From: Clostridiales bacterium
GTDB taxonomy: Bacteria > Bacillota > Clostridia > Lachnospirales > JAQSXR01
Length of the DNA stretch: 64,000 bases
NCBI GenBank assembly: GCA_029256575.1
Contig: JAQSXR010000023.1
Span: 1 to 64,000, forward strand
Direction: 5' to 3'
This document shows, in pieces, positions 24,565 through 32,370 of the stretch (the first letter of the stretch is position 1; every line of letters begins with the position of its first letter). Position numbers and translations under genes: made by a program. Under the pieces are notes generated by a model. The model was not told the origin of the DNA. It saw nothing but the letters and a program-made list of their open reading frames with translations, and ran no database searches.

Positions 24565-25017
24565 TCACCCCACCAACTGTATTATATAGTAAATTGCACC
24601 GATAACTACCGAAGACAGACATCCAAATAAAATAACTGGACCTGCAATGATAAATATCTTTGCACCTATACCGAATACTTGTCCTTCATTTTTATATTCA
24701 ATTGCTGTAGAAATAACTGAATTAGCAAATCCGGTTATTGGAACGATAATACCGGCTCCAGCATATTTTACAATCTTTTTGTACCAACCTAAAGCGGTGA
24801 GTACTGCACTAATAAATATTAAACTGATTGAGCCCCAAGTAGATGCATCTATTTTTTCAAAACCATTACTCATCAGTAAATCGTATACTCCTTGAGCAAT
24901 AACAGAAAAAATACCTCCAAAAATGAAAGCTAAAACCATATCGACCATTAAATTGTGATTTGGTGTTTTCTGTTCAACATAATCTTTATACTCTTTCTTT
25001 TGTTTTTCTGATATCAT
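24565..25017 (-). CDS. spoVAC: stage V sporulation protein AC
   Basis: 150 aa with four membrane helices after a charged head (EKQKKEYKDYVEQKTPNHN). It has AGAGIIVPITGFANSVISTAIEYKNEGQVFGIGAKIF, the family core. In Bacillus the protein acts as a mechanosensitive dipicolinate channel. The ATG overlaps the spoVAB stop by 4 bases. Confidence 0.96.
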   Translation of the reverse strand: MISEKQKKEYKDYVEQKTPNHNLMVDMVLAFIFGGIFSVIAQGVYDLLMSNGFEKIDASTWGSISLIFISAVLTALGWYKKIVKYAGAGIIVPITGFANSVISTAIEYKNEGQVFGIGAKIFIIAGPVILFGCLSSVVIGAIYYIIQLVG

Positions 25018-25397
25018 AGCGAACCCAACATTTTACCAAAGGCTACACTAAATAATAATGCTTTTGTTCCTATAATTAAGTTAGTTTTCTTGAAAAGTAT
25101 AGGTATAACTTTAAGTACTTCCGTTAATGATATGGCTACTATACCTACATACATCCCCATAAACGTGCTAATAATTGCTCCCCATACAGTACCTATTCTA
25201 ATAATAGGATGTGCTACTGCGATATATATTCCACTAATTAACCCAAAACATAAAGTCCATTTATAAAGTGTTAATCGATGTGTAGTATGTGTTCTAGTTG
25301 CTAATTTCTGGACTAATCCAATTAATAATAGAAATGATGATATTGCACTTGAAATACCGAACCCAAATATAATACCAACAATAATAGATATGGCCAT
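25014..25397 (-). CDS. spoVAB: stage V sporulation protein AB
   Basis: 127 aa, four membrane helices, with GIIFGFGISSAISSFLLLIGL at the N-terminus and the LYKWTLCFGLISGIY region typical of SpoVAB. The exact role is not known; it is needed with SpoVAA for dipicolinate uptake in Bacillus. Many clostridia lack spoVAA and spoVAB, so their presence here is informative. GGAGG precedes the ATG. Confidence 0.9.
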   Translation of the reverse strand: MAISIIVGIIFGFGISSAISSFLLLIGLVQKLATRTHTTHRLTLYKWTLCFGLISGIYIAVAHPIIRIGTVWGAIISTFMGMYVGIVAISLTEVLKVIPILFKKTNLIIGTKALLFSVAFGKMLGSL

Positions 25398-25409
25398 AAC
25401 AGAAACCTC

Positions 25410-25988
25410 CTAACGTATATCTATTTCTTCTTGATTCGTTCTTGCATTATCAATAACTGTTGAAGAAATATCCCTCTCATATTTATCAATTTCCACTAAG
25501 AAGATTACTCCTAGCCCAATTCCGATAGAATACCCTATTTCCAACCATGTTGTGCCCTCAGGTTTTATCCCTGTAAATGTAAAACAAATATTTTCCATTA
25601 TCGTTGCAACCTGAGCATCTTCGTGAAATGTCATAATTGCAAATGCAGTACCAAAAAATAATATACAACATACGATAAGCATTTTTGAATATTCTAATAC
25701 CATATTAGGTTTTTCCTTTGGATTAAAATCAACAACTATATCAAGTTCTCCAATCGTATCTATATCTGCATTCGGAAATTTAATATGAATCTTTCGGATT
25801 ACTTCTAATATTGTAATAACATAACTTTGTTTTTTATCATCTTTTATTTCTAGTAAATGTACCCCATTAATTCGCTCTACCATCTCTTTATCTGTACTAT
25901 ATATTTTGATTATATTACCAACATAGACTTGCTTTTTCTTTACTGTAACTTTTTTTTCTGCATTTAAATATACTTTTGAGTTCTTCAA
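25410..25988 (-). CDS. spoVAA: stage V sporulation protein AA
   Basis: 192 aa from a TTG at 25988, chosen because AGGAG lies 7 bases upstream; a frame open further to 26012 would put the ribosome site inside the gene. The N-terminal half is a soluble beta-rich domain (VYVGNIIKIYSTDKEMVERI and on), followed by two membrane helices (about residues 100-120 and 140-165), as in SpoVAA. First gene of the spoVA operon, 12 bases before spoVAB. Expression is expected in the forespore under sigma-G; I could not place the promoter with confidence. Confidence 0.88.
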   Translation of the reverse strand: MKNSKVYLNAEKKVTVKKKQVYVGNIIKIYSTDKEMVERINGVHLLEIKDDKKQSYVITILEVIRKIHIKFPNADIDTIGELDIVVDFNPKEKPNMVLEYSKMLIVCCILFFGTAFAIMTFHEDAQVATIMENICFTFTGIKPEGTTWLEIGYSIGIGLGVIFLVEIDKYERDISSTVIDNARTNQEEIDIR

Positions 25989-26060
25989 GTTTTCACTCCT
26001 TTGAGTACACAAGGATTCTTGCTATCTGTCGATTGGACTTTATATACGCTAACTCTAGAA

Positions 26061-26210
26061 TTATATATACCTGAAGATATTATTATATACAAATGTACCG
26101 TGGCTAAGTGTCTCATCATCACCTCGATAGAAAAAATATACAACTCCTATAACAGCAATAATAATTATGATTACTAAAATAATGGCATAAATCCTACTTT
26201 TACTACTCAT
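26061..26210 (-). CDS. 49-aa membrane peptide between sigF and spoVA
   Basis: The ATG at 26210 has GAGGAG at good spacing. The peptide has a basic N-terminus (MSSKSR), one isoleucine-rich membrane helix (about residues 7-28) and a short tail, RGDDETLSHGTFVY, which would face outside. The position between the sigF terminator and spoVAA suggests it belongs to the spoVA transcript. I recall similar short Lachnospiraceae proteins ending in a GTFV motif but no assigned function. Confidence 0.65.
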   Translation of the reverse strand: MSSKSRIYAIILVIIIIIAVIGVVYFFYRGDDETLSHGTFVYNNIFRYI

Positions 26211-26307
26211 TGTTATTCTCCTCTTTTGTTTATTAATCCTTCTTTGATAGCTAAAAATATTGTTCTATTTATGATAGTATATTCAATACTTATAAAAATA
26301 AATAAGG

Positions 26308-26338
26308 AAAAAAATAACACGCAAAATTTGCGTGTTAT
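26308..26338 (-). terminator. terminator overlapping the sigF stop codon
   Basis: ATAACACGCAAA and TTTGCGTGTTAT pair around a single base, with a seven-base T-run on the minus strand (plus-strand A's at 26308-26314). It separates the spoIIA-sigF transcript from the downstream 49-aa gene and spoVA. Confidence 0.88.
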
Positions 26339-27054
26339 GAACTTAACTTATCTCTTAATTGTTTTAAAATTCTTTTTTCAATTCTTGAAACTTGCACCTG
26401 AGAAATTCCAATTTCCTTTGCAATTTCTGTTTGTGTTTTTTCTTTATAGTAACGTAACAGTATAATTTCTTTTTCCTTCGGTTCTAACTCTTCTAGTAAT
26501 TTATCTAAGGTAAGCCTATCAATTGTCCTGTCATTTTCATAATCATGATTTTCAATTTTGTCTAGCAAATAAATTGGATTTCCGTCACCTTGATGAATTG
26601 TTTTATATAAAGATTCGACGTCTACATTAGCTTCTAACGCCATTACCATTTCTTCCACTTCAATACCAAGCGTGTTAGCTATTTCTTGCGTTGATGGCTC
26701 TCTTCCTAATTGATTGTTTAACACTTCTTTTGTTATTTTTGCTTTCGTTGCTATTTCTTTTAACGAACGACTTACTTTAATCATACCATCATCACGCAAA
26801 AATCTTTTTATTTCCCCCATTATCATAGGAACCGCATATGTTGAAAATTTTACATCATAGGATAAATCAAACTTATCTATCGCTTTTATTAATCCGATGC
26901 TTCCTATCTGGAATATATCTTCCGTCTCATGTCCTCTATTTCCAATTTTCCTTACAATACTCCATACAAGACCTAAATTCTCTTCTACAATAGTGTCCCT
27001 AGCCTTATTATCGCCAGTCTGTGCTAGCTTTACTAATTCTAGTGTTCTATCCAT
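26335..27054 (-). CDS. sigF: RNA polymerase sporulation sigma factor F
   Basis: 239 aa, full-length sigma-70-family factor: region 2 (ENLGLVWSIVRKIGNRGHETEDIFQIGSIGLIKAIDKFD and on), region 3, and a region 4 helix-turn-helix (KTQTEIAKEIGISQVQVSRIEKRIL). The first forespore-specific sigma factor, held inactive by SpoIIAB. It begins 2 bases after the spoIIAB stop. The order spoIIAA-spoIIAB-sigF fixes its identity against the close paralogue sigG. Confidence 0.97.
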   Translation of the reverse strand: MDRTLELVKLAQTGDNKARDTIVEENLGLVWSIVRKIGNRGHETEDIFQIGSIGLIKAIDKFDLSYDVKFSTYAVPMIMGEIKRFLRDDGMIKVSRSLKEIATKAKITKEVLNNQLGREPSTQEIANTLGIEVEEMVMALEANVDVESLYKTIHQGDGNPIYLLDKIENHDYENDRTIDRLTLDKLLEELEPKEKEIILLRYYKEKTQTEIAKEIGISQVQVSRIEKRILKQLRDKLSS

Positions 27055-27056
27055 AA

Positions 27057-27497
27057 CTAATCCACCCGGTTATGTATACTATCAAATGTTTTTTTCATAG
27101 TAATCAAAGTACCTTTTCCAATATTTGAAGTTACATTTATACTATCCATAAATGCTTCCATTACCGTAAAACCCATCCCTGACCTTTCTAAATCAGGCTT
27201 TGATGTATATAATGGCTCCATTGCTTTCCCAATATCCTCAATACCGATACCATGATCTTCAATCTGAATTAATACGGTATTTTTATCAATTAAGCAAGAT
27301 ATATATACGGTTCCCTTCATTTCATTATACCCATGAATTATTGCATTTGTTACAGCTTCTGAAACTGCTGTCTTAACATCATTTAATTCTTCTAATGTTG
27401 GATCTAGTCTAGCTACAAAAGCAGCAACGACTGTACGTGCAAAAGATTCATTTTCAGATTTTGCATCAATTTCTAACCTCATTTTATTTGTTATCAT
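27057..27497 (-). CDS. spoIIAB: anti-sigma F factor
   Basis: 146-aa GHKL kinase fold: the N-box ([12 protein letters not shown]), the G1 box ([12 protein letters not shown]) and the G2 region ([15 protein letters not shown]). It binds sigma-F and phosphorylates SpoIIAA with ATP. It lies between spoIIAA and sigF with no gap, as usual. Confidence 0.97.
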   Translation of the reverse strand: MITNKMRLEIDAKSENESFARTVVAAFVARLDPTLEELNDVKTAVSEAVTNAIIHGYNEMKGTVYISCLIDKNTVLIQIEDHGIGIEDIGKAMEPLYTSKPDLERSGMGFTVMEAFMDSINVTSNIGKGTLITMKKTFDSIHNRVD

Positions 27498-27845
27498 TTA
27501 CTTGCCCTCCCCTAACTTTTCAATTGCCTTTTCTAAATTTTCATATTTTGAAATGATTTTATAAATCCCTGATAGTTTAAATACTCTATCTATATTTGGA
27601 TTAATTCCAGAAATAACAACTTGTCCACCCATTGATTTCAATTTTTTGAATCTTCCCATCATAACACCGAGTCCTGAGCTATCCATAAAATCCATTTTAC
27701 TACAGTCAAAAATTAAATTTTTAATTCCTCCCCTATCTATTGATCGATCAATTTTTTCTCTGACAATCTCAGCGCTATGATGATCTAGTTCCCCTTTTAA
27801 CTTTACAACTAAATTTCTATCTAATTGTTCAAATTCCAGTGTCAT
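27498..27845 (-). CDS. spoIIAA: anti-anti-sigma factor SpoIIAA
   Basis: 115-aa STAS-domain protein with the phosphoserine motif FMDSSGLGVMMGRFK, the residue phosphorylated by SpoIIAB and dephosphorylated by SpoIIE to release sigma-F. AAGGGG precedes the ATG. First gene of the spoIIA operon. I could not recognise a sigma-H promoter in the 160-base leader. Confidence 0.97.
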   Translation of the reverse strand: MTLEFEQLDRNLVVKLKGELDHHSAEIVREKIDRSIDRGGIKNLIFDCSKMDFMDSSGLGVMMGRFKKLKSMGGQVVISGINPNIDRVFKLSGIYKIISKYENLEKAIEKLGEGK

Positions 27846-27900
27846 ACATAATATCCCCTTTTAAATTATATTTAGTTACCATATTTTTACATGTTATGAC

Positions 27901-27932
27901 AAAAAATAATATGAGGGGTGATGCCCTCATAT
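27901..27932 (-). terminator. terminator after the TPR gene
   Basis: ATATGAGGG (27909-27917) pairs with CCCTCATAT (27924-27932); on the minus strand a T-rich tail follows (plus-strand 27901-27908). It ends the 28009-29581 transcript and shields the spoIIA operon. Confidence 0.82.
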
Positions 27933-28008
27933 GTTTTTATAACGTCTTATAATGTTTATGCATGTCGTTGTTTAACGTATTTTAGAACTCTGAGTTCTCA
28001 TAACAAAA

Positions 28009-29418
28009 TTAATTCACCTGATTATAGTAAGTAACTGCCCTTTGATAATTTCTATAATTTGTATAATTAGTAACAATAATTTCATAGTATTTAGCAGCTA
28101 AAGCTTTTTCATCTAATGCGTGATAGCATCTAGCTAAAAAATAAATGATATTTTCATAATTTGGATCTTGTGTTATGGTAACTACCCCATCATCACCAGT
28201 TGTTGAAGTTGCTGCACCTTCAAGATAAATCTCAGCTACCTTTAAGGAATTCAAAGCATCTTCATATTTCTTATTATCATATGCCTTCTTCCCGAGATTA
28301 TAATTTGTTGTAACTACTTTTGAAAATGAGTCTTGTTTTATCATATTGTATAAATCAACTGCATTTGTATTATTTATACTTTCACTTGAAATAGATAATA
28401 TTTGTTCAGCTGCTTCCGTTATTTGATCGTTCATATAATATTCAGTTGCTAGAAGTAATTTATCAATTTGTTCATAATTCTGTATACTGCTTTGCGCTAC
28501 GCTTAAATCATTTTGAAGTTGTGTAATTTGTGTATTAAGATTTTCTTCTTTCGTAGAATCTTGGTTATTTGAATTATCATTACTCTTTGATAAGTCTTCA
28601 TATTTCGTCTTCCACTGCTTTGTTTGTTGCTTCTGATATATTGTAATACCTGGAAGAACTAATCCAAATACAGCAATAGCCCCTATTACTATTCCAATTA
28701 CTATGTTAATAAATTGCGAAACAACTGATGTTTTCGAATTTACTCTAGCATTTTTTCTCATAGCTTTCTCATCTAGTGAGACAACTTCTTTTAAGAAATT
28801 TTTATTCGATCCATTATGGGATGGATACTCTGTAGAAATATCTAATAAATACCGATTTGCCAGAGCATTTGTCTTGTCTATTGTCAAAACCTTATTTAAT
28901 TGCTTTTTCGCTTTTTCATAATCACCTTCTTTTATATAAACTAAAGCCAAAAGACAATATGCTTTTATAAAATTCGGATTAATACTAAGTACTTTCTTTA
29001 ACTGAATTATAGCCAAGTCACTACTTTTTTGTTTGATTTGTGCAAGTGCCCCATTATACTTTGTAATTGCTTGGTTTAAATTATCTAGTTTCGTTTGATT
29101 CGCTTGAATTTCATTAATATAGTTTTCTGCAATATTATCTTCTGGATTAAGATGACGACTAACAACCCATTGTTCAAGAGCAGATACAATTTCACCTATC
29201 TCAAAATAAACAAGTCCTAATAAATTTCTTGCCTCTATGTTCTTTTTATTATATTTGATACTTAATTTTAAAAAACTAATAGCACCCGATAAATCTCTAA
29301 TTTTTGCCTTTTCAAGTCCTTGGTTATATAACCAGCTAGAAGCCCCTGACAACTTGTCTGCAACAACAAAAGAAGTTTGATTATCTAGCTTATCTTCATC
29401 TCTAGTTATATCGCTCAC
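28009..29418 (-). CDS. TPR-repeat membrane protein
   Basis: 469 aa from a GTG preceded by AGGGGG. About five tetratricopeptide-like units fill residues 30-195 (for example YNKKNIEARNLLGLVYFEIGE, NPNFIKAYCLLALVYIKEGD). One membrane helix follows at about 232-256, then a coiled coil rich in N, S and Q (about 265-310), and a second extracellular set of TPR-like helices to the end. The N-terminal repeats are probably cytoplasmic. The function is unknown; it could be a membrane scaffold. It lies 10 bases after a 50-aa partner gene. Confidence 0.8.
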   Translation of the reverse strand: MSDITRDEDKLDNQTSFVVADKLSGASSWLYNQGLEKAKIRDLSGAISFLKLSIKYNKKNIEARNLLGLVYFEIGEIVSALEQWVVSRHLNPEDNIAENYINEIQANQTKLDNLNQAITKYNGALAQIKQKSSDLAIIQLKKVLSINPNFIKAYCLLALVYIKEGDYEKAKKQLNKVLTIDKTNALANRYLLDISTEYPSHNGSNKNFLKEVVSLDEKAMRKNARVNSKTSVVSQFINIVIGIVIGAIAVFGLVLPGITIYQKQQTKQWKTKYEDLSKSNDNSNNQDSTKEENLNTQITQLQNDLSVAQSSIQNYEQIDKLLLATEYYMNDQITEAAEQILSISSESINNTNAVDLYNMIKQDSFSKVVTTNYNLGKKAYDNKKYEDALNSLKVAEIYLEGAATSTTGDDGVVTITQDPNYENIIYFLARCYHALDEKALAAKYYEIIVTNYTNYRNYQRAVTYYNQVN

Positions 29419-29428
29419 AATTATCCCC

Positions 29429-29581
29429 CTAACTGTTCTTGTCTATTGTTTTTATTTCTTTTATCATTTCCTTGAATGCATCTGTAATGTCATCAAACTC
29501 ACTATTATATATCGCATCTTCAGCTTGTTCAATTTCCAGACAAGGTTTAAATTTTTTTATTTCTTCTTCAAAATTAATCAT
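29429..29581 (-). CDS. 50-aa acidic helical protein, partner of the TPR gene
   Basis: The ATG at 29581 has a perfect AGGAGG. The product is charged and helical (MINFEEEIKKFKPCLEIEQA at the start; a second half with DDITDAFKEMIKEIK). No membrane segment; one cysteine (C14). The stop lies 10 bases from the TPR gene's GTG, so the two are co-transcribed and the peptide may bind the TPR domain, which is inference. Too short for family recognition. Confidence 0.7.
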   Translation of the reverse strand: MINFEEEIKKFKPCLEIEQAEDAIYNSEFDDITDAFKEMIKEIKTIDKNS

Positions 29582-29810
29582 TAATACTATCCTCCTGACT
29601 AAGTACTACTTATTCGTTTCTATATATATAAATAATACCTATCGTGGCAATAAATTGCAACATTAAATTGAATATTTCACATAATTAATTATAATACAAT
29701 TATAAACTTAATCAAGTATTATACATCGTGCTTATTCGACCTATTTTTTTCTAGCTTTTATAATTTATTTGGGATATAATTTTTCTAGACTTATCGATAA
29801 GGAGTTAAAA

Positions 29811-30248
29811 ATGAATTACAGAAAATCAAGGTCGTTTCTTATTGCATATATCATATTATGGTTGTCCTCATTATGTGCCATATTAACCTATCCTTTCTTC
29901 TTAAAAGTGGGGAATATAATGGTTAATCAGTATAATTTTGAATGTCTAATTTTATCAAAACTACATATATACTGTCCCGGATGCGGCGGTACAAGAGCTT
30001 TTTCTCAAATAATTGAAGGAGATATTGTAGGATCCATCCTAAGCAATCCTATTCCATTATTCATGATAATAATTTATATTATCATCTTTATTGATATGAC
30101 TCGAAAATTAATTTCTCCAAAGAATAATAAATGGTTCAATTATAAACCTGCTTTCATAACTATAATTTTACTTATTTTTTACACATTGATTTTACGAAAT
30201 ATTATAGCTATATTACTTGGTATTGACTACCTTGGTGATTTAAGCTAG
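29811..30248 (+). CDS. DUF2752 membrane protein
   Basis: 145 aa from the ATG at 29811, preceded by AAGGAG; the longer frame to 29769 has no ribosome site. The hallmark CPGCGGTRA (about residues 49-57) follows a first membrane helix, with further helices at about 75-95 and 115-138. The family has no settled function; the cysteine motif sits at the membrane edge and could bind a metal or be redox-active. A TATAAT at 29777-29782 may be its promoter. The DUF4190 gene follows 41 bases later. Confidence 0.85.
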   Translation: MNYRKSRSFLIAYIILWLSSLCAILTYPFFLKVGNIMVNQYNFECLILSKLHIYCPGCGGTRAFSQIIEGDIVGSILSNPIPLFMIIIYIIIFIDMTRKLISPKNNKWFNYKPAFITIILLIFYTLILRNIIAILLGIDYLGDLS

Positions 30249-30289
30249 AATAGCTATATTAGCAATAATATCCATTAGGAGGTAGTAGG

Positions 30290-30865
30290 ATGAGTGATCA
30301 AAATAATAATTTCCCACAAGATAATCAGAAACAACCAGGTGCATACTATGATGGGTCTTCAAGTAATACATATAATCCAAATATTCCAATAACAAATAAT
30401 TATGTTCCGAATAACTCAACTTCTAGTTATGCAGGATCAAATATCTCAGGGTCAAACAACCCAGGGTCAAATAATACCTATTATCAGGATCCTAATAATG
30501 GTTACGGACAATTTAACAATCAAAATCCAAACCCATATAACACTGGATATGTCCCTTCTCAGTCTCTAAAACCTCCAGTAGATGGGCTCGCTGTTGTTTC
30601 ATTAATAAGTTCTATCATTAGTGTTGTTTTTTGTTGGGCTTTCCCTTTGACAATTTTATTCTCTATCGTAGGTCTCGTTTGTGGATTAATATCCAAGAAA
30701 GTAGATGGTAAGAGGTCAGGTTTAGCAGTTGCCGGAATAATTATTTCTATTATTATGCTTATTATCGGCATAATCTCTGCTATAATTATTATTGCGGGAC
30801 TTTCACAATTTTCTTTTTCCAATGAATTTGATACTTTATTTGAAGAACTTGAAAAATTGAATTAA
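30290..30865 (+). CDS. DUF4190 membrane protein with N/Q/S-rich head
   Basis: 191 aa. Residues 1-95 are a low-complexity asparagine, serine and glycine-rich tail; two membrane helices follow (about 99-125 and 140-168) around the SKKVDGKRSGLAVAGIIIS loop that marks the DUF4190 pattern. A short acidic tail ends the protein. Probably a small envelope protein of unknown role, paired with the upstream DUF2752 gene. AGGAGGT precedes the ATG. Confidence 0.82.
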   Translation: MSDQNNNFPQDNQKQPGAYYDGSSSNTYNPNIPITNNYVPNNSTSSYAGSNISGSNNPGSNNTYYQDPNNGYGQFNNQNPNPYNTGYVPSQSLKPPVDGLAVVSLISSIISVVFCWAFPLTILFSIVGLVCGLISKKVDGKRSGLAVAGIIISIIMLIIGIISAIIIIAGLSQFSFSNEFDTLFEELEKLN

Positions 30866-31024
30866 ACTAAAACAAATTAATCGGACCAATATAAAATATA
30901 TTGTAATGAAGTATCAAAACAAAGTTTAGAAATAAGATATAAAATAAAATACAGAAATAAAATACAGAAATAATTTATACCGATTATATAGAAACGAATT
31001 AAATTAGATAACCAAATCAATAAC

Positions 31025-31095
31025 AAAATGTCTCATAATTAGTTGAATCCTATGCATAATTTGCAAGTAACCAACCTTTATTATGAGACATTTTA
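31025..31095. repeat. 15-bp inverted repeat with a 40-base spacer
   Basis: AAAATGTCTCATAAT (31025-31039) and its exact complement (31080-31094) flank 40 bases. It lies between converging genes and may act as a terminator for pepT on the minus strand (the arm ends in TTTT), but the long spacer is unusual. Confidence 0.6.
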
Positions 31096-31104
31096 TAAAT
31101 CAAA

Positions 31105-32340
31105 TTATTTTAAATCCACATTAGTATTTGCATAAATATTTAGAATTTCTAAAACTATTTGAACACATGTGTCCATACCTTCAACACTTATATGCTCATA
31201 TTGTCCGTGATATGCATATCCACCTGTCCCTAGATTCGGACAAGGTAATCCCATGTAACTTAATCTTGCACCATCTGTTCCTCCTCTTATAGGAGTCGTA
31301 ATTGGTGTTATTCCCAATTTCTCAATCGCTTGCTTTGCATTTTCAACTAAATGAAAACATGGTTTAATTTGTTCAATCATATTTTTGTAACTATCTTCAA
31401 TTGTTAACTTAACTGTACCTTCTCCGTACTTTATATTTATTAGTTTTTCTATATGCTTTAGTGTAGCTTTCTTAGCTTCAAATAATGTTTCATCATGGTC
31501 TCTTATAATGTATTTCATTTTTGCACTGCTAATTTCTCCGGCAAAATCAGATAAATGATAAAATCCCTCATAACTTTCAGTATCCCTTGGTGTTTCACCA
31601 CTTGGTAACATCCCATTAATTTCAAAAGCCACTAGTAATGCATTTATCATTGTATCCTTTGAGTATCCTGGGTGAACGGACAAACCTTTTATCTCAAAAG
31701 TCGCATCAGCAGCGTAAAAGTTCTCATATTCAATTTCACCTTCAGCACTTCCGTCTACTGTATATGCAAAATCAGCACCAAAATTTTCTACATCAAAAAA
31801 ATCAGCACCCTGACCAACTTCTTCATCAGGTGTAAATCCAATACAGATTTTTCCGTGAGGTATATTTTCACTAAGAATTCTTTCGCATACGGTCATAATC
31901 TCAGCTATTCCAGATTTATCATCTGCTCCAAGTAATGTAGTTCCGTCCGATGTTATTAGAGTTCTTCCCTTTAATCCAAGTAAATGAGGGAATTTCTTTA
32001 TACTAATAACATCTCCTGATCCTTTAAGTGTTATATCTTTCCCATCATAATCTTCTATAATTTGTGGATTAACATTTTCCCCGCATGCATCTGGTGATGT
32101 ATCCATATGTGCAATTAATCCAATACTCGCCTTATCTTCATAACCTTCTGTCGCTGGAATATATCCATACACGTAACACTTATCATCAACTCTAACATCT
32201 TGAAGTCCTAATTCCTTCATTTCCTCCACCAACAAATGAGCCAAATCAAATTGTCTCATTGTTGTTGGATGTGTCTGGGAATCATCATCAGAAGTAGTAT
32301 AAACCTTTACATACTTTAATAGTCTTTCATAAGCTTTCAT
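31105..32340 (-). CDS. pepT: peptidase T (tripeptide aminopeptidase)
   Basis: 411 aa from the ATG at 32340, with GAGG 9 bases upstream; an ATG at 32349 lies too near that site. M20-family metallopeptidase with IGLIAHMDTSPD (metal-binding H), LGADDKSG (bridging D), TPDEEVGQGADFFD (catalytic E-E) and a later IRGGTDGARLSYMGLPCPNLGTGG. Two-zinc enzyme cleaving N-terminal residues from tripeptides in the cytoplasm. It follows valS by 30 bases and is probably transcribed with it. Confidence 0.95.
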   Translation of the reverse strand: MKAYERLLKYVKVYTTSDDDSQTHPTTMRQFDLAHLLVEEMKELGLQDVRVDDKCYVYGYIPATEGYEDKASIGLIAHMDTSPDACGENVNPQIIEDYDGKDITLKGSGDVISIKKFPHLLGLKGRTLITSDGTTLLGADDKSGIAEIMTVCERILSENIPHGKICIGFTPDEEVGQGADFFDVENFGADFAYTVDGSAEGEIEYENFYAADATFEIKGLSVHPGYSKDTMINALLVAFEINGMLPSGETPRDTESYEGFYHLSDFAGEISSAKMKYIIRDHDETLFEAKKATLKHIEKLINIKYGEGTVKLTIEDSYKNMIEQIKPCFHLVENAKQAIEKLGITPITTPIRGGTDGARLSYMGLPCPNLGTGGYAYHGQYEHISVEGMDTCVQIVLEILNIYANTNVDLK

Positions 32341-32370
32341 ACAATTCATTCCTCTTTCAAATATTTATTT

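Noticed and set aside
26226-26465. 79-codon plus-strand frame across the end of sigF
   Set aside because: It is an antisense shadow of sigF and crosses its terminator.
30940-30975. Short AAATAAAATACAG direct repeat after the DUF4190 gene
   Set aside because: Only two copies in very AT-rich DNA; not distinguishable from chance slippage and without a functional hint.
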